A model generated the notes under the pieces. The model was not told the origin of the DNA and ran no database searches. It saw only the letters and a program-made list of their open reading frames with translations. From Clostridiaceae bacterium (lineage in GTDB: Bacteria > Bacillota > Clostridia > Acetivibrionales > DUMB01), in assembly GCA_012840085.1 (NCBI GenBank), contig DUMB01000098.1, forward strand, positions 1-64,000: a stretch of DNA of 64,000 bases, in the 5' to 3' direction. Position numbers and translations under genes: made by a program. This document shows, piece after piece, positions 50,992-64,000 of the stretch. Numbering within the stretch: position 1 is the first letter of the stretch; each line of letters starts with the position of its first letter.

Positions 50992-53568
50992 GTGAAAAAG
51001 GCAATTTCATTAATTGTTATCTGTGCGGTATTCTTCTCTGTATTCACTAGTTTGCCTGTTTTCGGCCTTAATGGTGAGGCTCAATATAAGCCTGTAGAAA
51101 GCAACCTTTCAGTTAAGTACTGGGTAACAGCAAAGGCAAGCAGTAACTCCGGAAATGTTTCACTGGCAATAGACGGAGATAACGAAACGGCCTGGATGGC
51201 TGATGAAGGGGATAGGGAACCTTATATCGAGCTTGACCTTGGTGGAGCCTATGATGCTGTCAGAAAGACTGAAGTTGTATTTGCCGGTAATGACAGTATA
51301 TACAAGTACAAAATTGAAGGCTCGAAAGACGGAAATGATTGGTATGTACTGGCTGACCGTACAGGCAATACAAAAGTTGCTGCCGGATTTACTGATATAT
51401 TCAGCCAAAGCGGTACCAGGTATATACGTTTGACAATAACTGGAGGTAATCCTGTTGGCGTACGCGAGTTTAAAGTAATTAACTACCTGCGTGGCAACAT
51501 GAAAAACGGTTCTGACATGTCTGAACAGGGTGGCAATACACTTGCCTATTACTACAATCTCGGGAATAATCCTCCGGAACCAGGATACAGGGGAGGCAAA
51601 TTCTCTGACGAAGGCTCTCTTGAAAGCGGAAATAACATCTTTGGACTTGTAAAGGACCTTGGTTGGGATGTTATACGTTTGAGAGTATGGAACGAGCCAA
51701 AAAACGAAAATACCGGCCAGCCGTCGACTTCTCCGGGCAATTGCAGTCCTGAAAATACGCTGAGAATGGCAAAATATATTGTAAATGCAGGTTTGGAACT
51801 GGCAATCGACTTCCACTATTCCGACAGCTGGGCCGACCCGCAGAATCAGCCTAAACCGTATGCCTGGGCTGAACTTTCATTTGATGAATTAGTTAATGCT
51901 ACATATGAGTTCACTTATGATATGATCAGTGATTTAATCGAACAGGGAACACCTCCTTCAATTGTTGCCATTGGAAATGAAATCACCAATGGAATGATGT
52001 GGGGCAAGGAATACGACGATATTAGCGGTGTTGATCATCATCACTACTATAACAGCGGACTTTATCAACATGAGTATGGTGGCGGTATAATATGGAAGTA
52101 CTGGCATAAGGATGAGGTAACACCTGAAGAGTACCAGCAATATCTTGATTCTTTCCAGCGTCTGGCACGCCTGGTTGATGCCGGTATAAAAGCTGTAAGA
52201 AAAGCTGAGGCGGATTACGATGTTGATATAGATGCTGAAATACATTGTGCGTTTAATGTTGTTGAAGGACAGCAAAAAATTCCACTTCCTGAAAGTGAAA
52301 AATTCCCCAAAGTAATGGAGTTTATTACACAATTGACAAGCCGCCTTGACGTATTAGGAAGCAGTATAGACCGTATAGGCATTTCCTATTATCCTGACTG
52401 GCATGGTTCATGGGCAGAACTGCAGCGGAACCTGATTGAGATTTCCAAGGTAATTCCCGATGTAAAACTGAACATTTCCGAATGTTCACCCAAATACTCA
52501 GGAAGAGCTGATGCTAAAAGCGATCCCAACCATCCTGAAGGTTTTCAATACTCAATACAGTCGCAAGGCGATGATACTGCTGAACTGCTTAAAATAATAA
52601 ATGACGTTCCCGATAACCGCGGACAGGGAGTCTGGCCTTGGGCAGGTACCAACGTTTTCTTCACCGGTGGCTGGGGAGCTACCCAGGGCGAACCAAGAGC
52701 ATCAATGAAGGTCTGGAAAGACGCTTATGCTACAAATGTTGTTGAAAGCGGTGTTTATGTAACGACGAAGGAAGGTGAGGCTCCTGTATTACCATCCACA
52801 GTCAAAAATCTTGATGTTGCTACAGGGGTAATTACAGATGTGCCTGTTGAATGGGATGCAATAGATCCTCAAAAATATGCTGAATCCGGAACCTTTACTG
52901 TAAATGGAATTGCTGATACTGAAGGAAATATGAAAGATGTTGTGGCAACAGTCAGCGTCCTGGAAACTGACCCTGTTATAGGTATAGTAGGACCTGAAAA
53001 AGTTATAAGAGGTAAAGAATTTGATTTAAACCTGACTTTAACCAACATGGAAATTGCATCTGAAAATTTGCCTGAAGACATATATGCCGCCGATATTACT
53101 GTGAATTATGATGCTGACCTGTTTGACTTCGTAAAAAGTAACAAAGTAAATGAAAAAACATTAATTTGCGATACAAGAGAAATAGGACCCGGTGCTGTTC
53201 GCATTATATTATCAAGCAATGAGAAATATATCGCTGATAATAGCATGGTGAAGCTGACCTTTAGAGCTAAAAACGTTGATGAGTCTACTTCCGGTAATAT
53301 CCGTGTAGAAAAGGCGTTGCTGGGAACTGCGCCAATTGGCTATGTAGTAAATGCTGCCGGAGATGTGTTAACTGTATCTGTAGATGTAATTCCCGGAGAT
53401 GTCAATGGTGACGGCGAAGTCAATATTGCGGACCTTTCATTTACTTCATTTTACTATTCTGTTGAAGCAGGTGATCCAAACTGGGAGGCTGCGAAGTCAG
53501 CTGATATAAATAATGACGGAAAAATAGACCTGATTGACTTGGTATATGTTGCATATAGAATTCGGTAA
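50992..53568 (+). CDS. Secreted GH53 endo-beta-1,4-galactanase with cohesin and dockerin
   Basis: An 858-residue exported enzyme that cleaves beta-1,4-galactan (type I arabinogalactan). After a signal peptide (about 1-25) come a discoidin-like F5/8 C domain (about 40-165) and the GH53 barrel (about 170-590). The barrel has RLRVWNEP, FHYSDSWADP, acid/base Glu330 in AIGNEIT and nucleophile Glu497 in NISECSPKY. A Big_4-like Ig domain, a cohesin (about 660-797) and a C-terminal dockerin (from about 801: DVNGDGEVNIAD and DINNDGKIDLID) follow. GTG 50992 is chosen because GGAGGTGA precedes it. The GH2 neighbours would trim the galacto-oligosaccharides it releases. Confidence 0.93.
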   Translation: MKKAISLIVICAVFFSVFTSLPVFGLNGEAQYKPVESNLSVKYWVTAKASSNSGNVSLAIDGDNETAWMADEGDREPYIELDLGGAYDAVRKTEVVFAGNDSIYKYKIEGSKDGNDWYVLADRTGNTKVAAGFTDIFSQSGTRYIRLTITGGNPVGVREFKVINYLRGNMKNGSDMSEQGGNTLAYYYNLGNNPPEPGYRGGKFSDEGSLESGNNIFGLVKDLGWDVIRLRVWNEPKNENTGQPSTSPGNCSPENTLRMAKYIVNAGLELAIDFHYSDSWADPQNQPKPYAWAELSFDELVNATYEFTYDMISDLIEQGTPPSIVAIGNEITNGMMWGKEYDDISGVDHHHYYNSGLYQHEYGGGIIWKYWHKDEVTPEEYQQYLDSFQRLARLVDAGIKAVRKAEADYDVDIDAEIHCAFNVVEGQQKIPLPESEKFPKVMEFITQLTSRLDVLGSSIDRIGISYYPDWHGSWAELQRNLIEISKVIPDVKLNISECSPKYSGRADAKSDPNHPEGFQYSIQSQGDDTAELLKIINDVPDNRGQGVWPWAGTNVFFTGGWGATQGEPRASMKVWKDAYATNVVESGVYVTTKEGEAPVLPSTVKNLDVATGVITDVPVEWDAIDPQKYAESGTFTVNGIADTEGNMKDVVATVSVLETDPVIGIVGPEKVIRGKEFDLNLTLTNMEIASENLPEDIYAADITVNYDADLFDFVKSNKVNEKTLICDTREIGPGAVRIILSSNEKYIADNSMVKLTFRAKNVDESTSGNIRVEKALLGTAPIGYVVNAAGDVLTVSVDVIPGDVNGDGEVNIADLSFTSFYYSVEAGDPNWEAAKSADINNDGKIDLIDLVYVAYRIR

Positions 53569-53588
53569 AAGTTGAAGGAAACAGGATT

Positions 53589-53615
53589 GAGGGCGGGAGC
53601 TTCAATCCTGCCCTC
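53589..53615 (+). terminator. Hairpin after the GH53 gene, possible terminator or processing site
   Basis: GAGGGCGGGA (53589-53598) pairs with TCCTGCCCTC (53606-53615, one G-U). An alternative pairing AGGATTGA/TCAATCCT overlaps it. There is no T-tract. Confidence 0.4.
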
Positions 53616-53754
53616 ATAGGTATATCTGGTTCAATTCCTGAACAGGCTAACAATCCAAGAAATGCAGATGTGTCAACAGCAAAAAATGTAACAAATAAAG
53701 GATGGTAAAAATTTAGGACAAATTTTCCCTACCTTAAAGAAAGGAGAAGACTAT

Positions 53755-55473
53755 ATGCGTAATTATATTTCTTTCTTATTAGTCATAACGTTGTGTTTCA
53801 TCTTCCTGTTTACCGGCCAGACTGTATATGCTGCCGGAACAGACAGCTTTTCAATTGACGCACCTTCAAAGGTGTATGAAGGCGATACCTTCACAGTTGT
53901 GGTCAATGGAACTGGTTTAGGCAATTTTTACGGCTATGATTTAAGAATCGGTTTCAATTCCGACATACTTACGCTGGAGAAGGTTGAGACCCAGAAAGAC
54001 GGTTTTTCAGTCGGGCCAATATCCAAAGGCAATGAAGTAATTTGTGCTTTTACAAAGATAGGTGATGTTCCTGAAATGGGCGGAGATTTGAAGCTTTGCG
54101 CCTATACTTTTAAAGCAAAGAGCGCAGGAACGGCTGATATTACTCTCAATACCGTTGAACTGGTAAATAAGAAGCTGGAATCTGAATTAATAAACGTCAA
54201 TAAGAAAGTTTCCATTAATGTACAGAAAAAATCAACCGGCGGTGGCGGAGGCGGCATCTATATTCCGCCTGAACCAAGCTCTGAAATTATTAAAGGTGAT
54301 GACGGAACCGTCAGAATTAAACTGCAGACTTCACTGGACAAAAATACAGGGAAAGCAGAATCAACCGTAGATGCAAAAACTTTGGAAGAGGCACTTTCAA
54401 TTGCTCAAAAAGACAGTTCCGGATATAAGAGAGTTATAGTCGAAATTCCTGAAACTGAAGGGGCAGAAGAATATGCACTTGTATTGCCGGCTGAATATGT
54501 ATCCAAAGAAACTGCCAATAACCTGATAGAGTTCAGAACACCTATTGGATGTATTGAACTTAAGGATAACATGTTTACAAAGGAACAAGTCGGAGATGAA
54601 GAAACAGTAACAATTAGAATAGGTGTATTGAAAACATCCGCTTTAGACAAGGATATAAGTGACAGCATAGGCAACAGGCCTGCAAGAAGGTTTGCAGTAG
54701 ATGTTGGTGAAAAAGCATTTGACTGGGTTAACAGCAATTCACCGGTCAGCATTTCAATCGATTACAAACCAACATCAGCAGAATTGGCTGAGCATGAACA
54801 TATAGTTGTATGTTATCTTGATAAAGACGGCAATGTAAATACAATACCTAACGGCAGATATAATCCTTCAACAAAAACTGTCAGCTTCAGTGTGAAACAT
54901 ACAGGTCAATATTTCGTTTCCTTTGTCAAAAAGTCATTTAGTGATCTGGATGGCTATGGATGGGCAAGGAAAGCAATAGAAGTAATGGCTTCCAAGGGTA
55001 TTATTAAAGGCACATCAGAGACAACATTTTCTCCCGGAGAGAAAATTCTCAGAGCAGATTTTGTACTGCTGCTTGTGAGAACTCTTGAACTGGAAGCTGA
55101 TTTTGACAGCAACTTCGATGATGTAAACCCCAACGACTATTATTATGAAGCTCTTGGTATAGCTAAAAAACTTGGTATAGCCAAGGGCGTTGGTGACAAC
55201 AAGTTTATGCCAAAGGAAAATATCACAAGGCAAGAAATGATGTGCTTTATAGACAGAGCATTAACCATTGCCGGAAAAGGAGTTGAAAGAGGTACAATAG
55301 AAGACATTGAAAAATTTGCAGATTATTCAAAAGTTTCCTCTTTCGCTGTTGAAAGTGTTGCATCTCTCGTAAAGAGTGGAATAGTCGCGGGTGATGGAAC
55401 AAATATCAATCCTCTTGATTATTCACTCAGAGCTGAAGCTGCAGTACTTATGTACAGAATTTATAACAGGTAA
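53755..55473 (+). CDS. Cell-surface anchoring protein: cohesin plus three SLH domains
   Basis: A 572-residue exported protein. After a signal peptide (about 1-26, FLLVITLCFIFLFTGQTVYA) comes a cohesin-like domain (about 30-165: SIDAPSKVYEGDTFTVVV, YDLRIGFNSDILTLEKV, CAYTFKAKSAGTADITL). A Gly-rich hinge, a middle beta domain (about 185-390) and three SLH repeats follow (from about 394: FSDLDGYGWARKAIEVMAS, TFSPGEKILRADFV, then FDDVNPNDYYYEALGIAKK and FADYSKVSSFAVESVASLV). The SLH repeats would fix it to the cell wall and the cohesin would capture dockerin-bearing enzymes encoded on both sides. ATG 53755 follows GAAAGGAG. Binding specificity is inferred; the cohesin is diverged from those of the enzymes. 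Confidence 0.85.
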   Translation: MRNYISFLLVITLCFIFLFTGQTVYAAGTDSFSIDAPSKVYEGDTFTVVVNGTGLGNFYGYDLRIGFNSDILTLEKVETQKDGFSVGPISKGNEVICAFTKIGDVPEMGGDLKLCAYTFKAKSAGTADITLNTVELVNKKLESELINVNKKVSINVQKKSTGGGGGGIYIPPEPSSEIIKGDDGTVRIKLQTSLDKNTGKAESTVDAKTLEEALSIAQKDSSGYKRVIVEIPETEGAEEYALVLPAEYVSKETANNLIEFRTPIGCIELKDNMFTKEQVGDEETVTIRIGVLKTSALDKDISDSIGNRPARRFAVDVGEKAFDWVNSNSPVSISIDYKPTSAELAEHEHIVVCYLDKDGNVNTIPNGRYNPSTKTVSFSVKHTGQYFVSFVKKSFSDLDGYGWARKAIEVMASKGIIKGTSETTFSPGEKILRADFVLLLVRTLELEADFDSNFDDVNPNDYYYEALGIAKKLGIAKGVGDNKFMPKENITRQEMMCFIDRALTIAGKGVERGTIEDIEKFADYSKVSSFAVESVASLVKSGIVAGDGTNINPLDYSLRAEAAVLMYRIYNR

Positions 55474-55494
55474 TATTGCATGACGTGTAATAAC

Positions 55495-55554
55495 AACCGC
55501 TATTACTACAACTGTTATTACCAGAACCGCTATTACTAAAACCGCTATTACTTT
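55495..55554. repeat. 15-bp tandem repeat, four units
   Basis: AACCGCTATTACTAC, AACTGTTATTACCAG, AACCGCTATTACTAA and AACCGCTATTACTTT lie directly after the SLH gene and before the hairpin at 55571. Confidence 0.85.
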
Positions 55555-55570
55555 ACTTCGAAAACGCACT

Positions 55571-61632
<6,062 letters not shown>

Positions 61633-61647
61633 TATAAGAAACAGTGA

Positions 61648-61677
61648 ACGGGGGATAGAGTCATTTCTATCCCCCGT
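61648..61677 (+). terminator. Hairpin after the second GH2 gene
   Basis: ACGGGGGATAG (61648-61658) pairs with CTATCCCCCGT (61667-61677). No T-tract follows. The core GGATAGA-TCA-TTCTATCC matches the hairpin after the first GH2 gene. Confidence 0.55.
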
Positions 61678-61705
61678 AAAACAGGGAAATATTTATGAAA
61701 AACAA

Positions 61706-61782
61706 AGAGTTTTTTCTAACTATCAAAGATAAAAATCAAATTCACAATAAATATACAGCTTGTTAGAATGAAGATGAAATAA
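61706..61782 (+). promoter_or_regulatory. 77-nt upstream element shared with the first GH2 gene (copy B)
   Basis: It aligns to 44844-44920 at 61 of 77 positions without gaps and ends about 75 nt before the mglB start. Conserved CTTG-TAGAAT and TGAAATAA blocks could be promoter elements, and the AT-rich left half a regulator site. Confidence 0.5.
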
Positions 61783-61855
61783 GTAATAGCGGTTCTGACA
61801 CTTTTAAATCTACACGTTATGCTTATTCAATCAAAATTAATAAAGGGGGATTTCA

Positions 61856-62944
61856 ATGAAAAAGTTACTTGCATTTCTATTAGCAGCACTTCTATTATTA
61901 AGTTTTGTTGGATGTTCAAAATCGCAACAGGCATCTGAAGGCGACACAAGTCAAAAACAGACTGACCAGGCAAGTGAACAGAAATCAAATGATGATGCAG
62001 GCAAAGAACAGAAGGCAGATGACAAATTTACAATTGGTGTATGTATTTACAAATACGATGATACATATATGTCCTCTGTACGCCAGGCCATTGAGAAGGA
62101 AGCAGCAGCTGTTCCAAATGTTGAACTTTTAATGAATGACTCCAAAGGTGATCAGGCAACTCAGAACGACCAGATTGATATCCTGATAGAAAAAGGTGTA
62201 GATGCTCTTGCTATCAATATTGTTGATATCGGAGCTGTTCAGACAGTATTGGATAAAGCACAGGCTGCAAATATTCCGATCGTGTTCTTCAACAGAGAAC
62301 CGGATGCAAATGTTCTTGCCAAGTATGACAAAGCACGTTTTGTCGGAACCAATCCCATAGAAGCAGGTATAATTCAAGGGGAAATGATGGCTGAGATCTG
62401 GAATAACGGAGATTATGATACAAATGGTGACGGAGTAATGCAGTATGTAATGCTTATGGGTGATGCTGATAATCCGGAGGCTATAGCAAGGACACAGTAT
62501 TCAATTGAAACTGTTGAGAAAAAAGGTATAAAGACTGAAGAACTTGGCATGCAAATATGCAACTGGGACGCTGATAAGGCTAATACAGCAGTATCTGCAT
62601 GGTTTGCAAAAATGGGTGATAAAATTGAATTTGTAGTTGCAAATAATGACAGCATGGCTTCCGGTGCAATCGCTGCACTCCAGGCTGCAGGTTACAACTC
62701 CGGCGACCCTGAAAAATTCATACCTGTAGTAGGTGTTGACGCAACAGAAGAGGCAAAGAATCTCATTAATAACGGATATATGTCAGGTACTGTTAAACAG
62801 GATGCTGAGGGAATGGCTAAGGCAGTATTCCAGCTGTCATTCAATGCAGCTCAGGGTAAGGACTTCCTGGAAGGAACAAATTATAAGTATGATGATTCCA
62901 ACATAGCTATACGTATACCATACCAGCCGTATTCAGGTAATTAA
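61856..62944 (+). CDS. mglB: Galactose/methyl-galactoside ABC transporter substrate-binding lipoprotein
   Basis: A 362-residue lipoprotein. The signal ends in the lipobox LLSFVGC, followed by a Gln/Lys/Asp-rich linker (about 20-58). The periplasmic-binding fold (about 60-355) starts FTIGVCIYKYDDTYMSSVR and has NDSKGDQATQNDQIDILI, VFFNREPD, the calcium-loop DTNGDGVMQYVML typical of MglB, NNDSMASGAIAAL and VVGVDATEEAK. It binds galactose or glucose and delivers it to MglA/MglC. ATG 61856 follows AAGGGGGA. The shared 77-nt element upstream ties its expression to the GH2/GH53 enzymes that would release its ligand. Confidence 0.93.
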   Translation: MKKLLAFLLAALLLLSFVGCSKSQQASEGDTSQKQTDQASEQKSNDDAGKEQKADDKFTIGVCIYKYDDTYMSSVRQAIEKEAAAVPNVELLMNDSKGDQATQNDQIDILIEKGVDALAINIVDIGAVQTVLDKAQAANIPIVFFNREPDANVLAKYDKARFVGTNPIEAGIIQGEMMAEIWNNGDYDTNGDGVMQYVMLMGDADNPEAIARTQYSIETVEKKGIKTEELGMQICNWDADKANTAVSAWFAKMGDKIEFVVANNDSMASGAIAALQAAGYNSGDPEKFIPVVGVDATEEAKNLINNGYMSGTVKQDAEGMAKAVFQLSFNAAQGKDFLEGTNYKYDDSNIAIRIPYQPYSGN

Positions 62945-62983
62945 TGCAGCAAGCAATAAATTGCAGTATTAAATTTTGAAGTT

Positions 62984-63021
62984 AAATCGCACGATAACTT
63001 ATACCTGTTATCGTGCGATTT
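62984..63021 (+). terminator. Strong hairpin between mglB and mglA (attenuating stem-loop)
   Basis: A perfect 15-bp stem pairs AAATCGCACGATAAC (62984-62998) with 63007-63021 around an 8-nt loop. It lacks a T-tract, so it probably reduces mglA expression or stabilises the mglB message rather than ending transcription fully. Confidence 0.7.
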
Positions 63022-63049
63022 AAAATAAATGAAGATGGTGATGCATATA

Positions 63050-64000
63050 ATGTCAGAAGCTCAATATGTTTTAGAAATGATAAATATTTGCAAGGAATTT
63101 CCAGGTGTAAAAGCGCTGGATAACGCCCAGTTAAAAGTAAGGCCGGGAACCGTTCATGCACTGTTGGGAGAAAACGGAGCCGGAAAATCAACTTTAATGA
63201 AATGCCTGTTTGGCGTTTATATTGAGGACAGCGGAGAGATATACATAAATGGAGAAAAAGTAAAGTTTTCAAGTCCGAAACATGCTCTTGATCATGGTGT
63301 TTCGATGGTACATCAGGAATTGAATCAGGTTTTGCAAAGAAGTGTAATGCAAAACATATGGCTTGGAAGATATCCTTGCAAGGGCATCATTGTTGATGAA
63401 AAAAAGATGTACAACGATACATTGAAGATATTCGAAGAACTTGGCATAAACGTAGATCCCCGCGAAAAGATAGGAAACTTGTCTGTTTCTCAACGCCAAA
63501 TGGTAGAGATAGCCAAAGCAGTGTCATATAATGCCAAGATACTGGTCCTGGATGAACCGACGTCTTCCCTTACACAAAAGGAAGTGGACCAGTTGTTTAG
63601 AATTATCAATATATTAAGAGACAAAGGTTGTGGAATAATATATATTTCTCATAAGCTTGAAGAGGTTCTTAAAATTTCGGATGAAGTTACAGTGATGCGC
63701 GATGGTAAATGGGTTGCTACATCACCGACGTCCGAACTTACTACTGACAAAATTATAAAATTAATGGTCGGACGAGAACTTACCAACCGCTTTCCTCCAA
63801 AAACAAATAAAATAGGCGGTGTACTTCTTGAAGTAAAGGGATTGACAGCAACATATCAACCATCTATACAGGATATTTCTTTTGAACTGAGAGAGGGAGA
63901 AATTCTGGGAGTTGCAGGACTTGTCGGATCAAAAAGAACAGAATTGCTTGAGACAATATTTGGAATTGCCCAACACAGCAGCGGTGAGATATATCTTCGA
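63050..64000 (+). CDS. mglA: Galactose/methyl-galactoside ABC transporter ATP-binding protein (3' end outside window)
   Basis: The frame is open to the window edge; 317 residues are visible, about 60 percent of the usual 500. The first ATPase domain has Walker [13 protein letters not shown], signature [14 protein letters not shown], Walker [12 protein letters not shown] and the switch His in YISHKLEE. The second, degenerate domain typical of CUT2 sugar importers starts at about residue 255 (LLEVKGLTA) with [12 protein letters not shown] instead of a normal P-loop. Four in-frame ATGs lie close together; ATG 63050 has GATGGTGA at a fitting distance and leads into the family's N-terminus. It works with MglB and an MglC permease expected just downstream. 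Confidence 0.92.
   Translation, partial: MSEAQYVLEMINICKEFPGVKALDNAQLKVRPGTVHALLGENGAGKSTLMKCLFGVYIEDSGEIYINGEKVKFSSPKHALDHGVSMVHQELNQVLQRSVMQNIWLGRYPCKGIIVDEKKMYNDTLKIFEELGINVDPREKIGNLSVSQRQMVEIAKAVSYNAKILVLDEPTSSLTQKEVDQLFRIINILRDKGCGIIYISHKLEEVLKISDEVTVMRDGKWVATSPTSELTTDKIIKLMVGRELTNRFPPKTNKIGGVLLEVKGLTATYQPSIQDISFELREGEILGVAGLVGSKRTELLETIFGIAQHSSGEIYLR

Overview
The window comes from an AT-rich, low-GC Gram-positive, spore-forming anaerobe of the cellulosome-type Clostridia (Acetivibrio/Ruminiclostridium-like). The basis is a gerA-type germination operon, a BclA-like spore-surface protein, S-layer (SLH) proteins, cohesin and dockerin modules and strong GGAGG-type ribosome binding sites. 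No tRNA, rRNA, CRISPR, intact transposase or phage gene was recognised. The species assignment is inference.

Layout. 1-4946: end of an SLH protein, a DUF2318 plus HMA/SafE/cupredoxin pair (metal or redox), an AraC regulator and a uroporphyrinogen-decarboxylase-like gene behind a structured leader. 5573-20107: a glycosylation locus. It has manC, four paralogous fucosyltransferase-like genes, an orphan E1 alpha/beta thiamine-diphosphate enzyme pair, an SDR epimerase, an APH-like kinase and a DivIVA-like protein, with gmd and fcl on the other strand. It abuts a BclA-like spore-surface protein. ManC, Gmd and Fcl would supply GDP-mannose and GDP-L-fucose, so the locus probably fucosylates spore-surface protein. 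20400-24889: a hemerythrin-like protein and a gerA-gerC-small ORF-gerB germination operon. 25130-28600: a TPP-riboswitch-controlled thiamine salvage operon (thiM, thiE, a HAD hydrolase, thiD). 28617-35525: a two-component system that shares a promoter box with the DUF2318 gene, a candidate small RNA, a secreted phosphoesterase, a Dph6-like ATP pyrophosphatase, and ribosomal protein bL25/Ctc downstream of a perfect CIRCE operator. 35753-44627: a response regulator/kinase/ABC exporter set whose permease is split by one in-frame stop, a truncated DUF1905 gene, an ECF sigma/anti-sigma pair and an MFS transporter.

44844-64000: a galactan/galactoside utilisation locus. Two very large secreted GH2 enzymes and one GH53 endo-galactanase each carry both cohesin module(s) and a C-terminal type I dockerin. 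Between them lies an SLH-anchored protein with an N-terminal cohesin. An mglB-mglA galactose importer follows. A 77-nt upstream element is shared by the first GH2 gene and mglB. The arrangement suggests enzymes that can chain to one another and dock on the cell surface, with the released galactose imported by Mgl.

A recurring oddity is short, degenerate tandem repeats, with a different unit at each locus, lying between a stop codon and the following hairpin in at least five intergenic regions.
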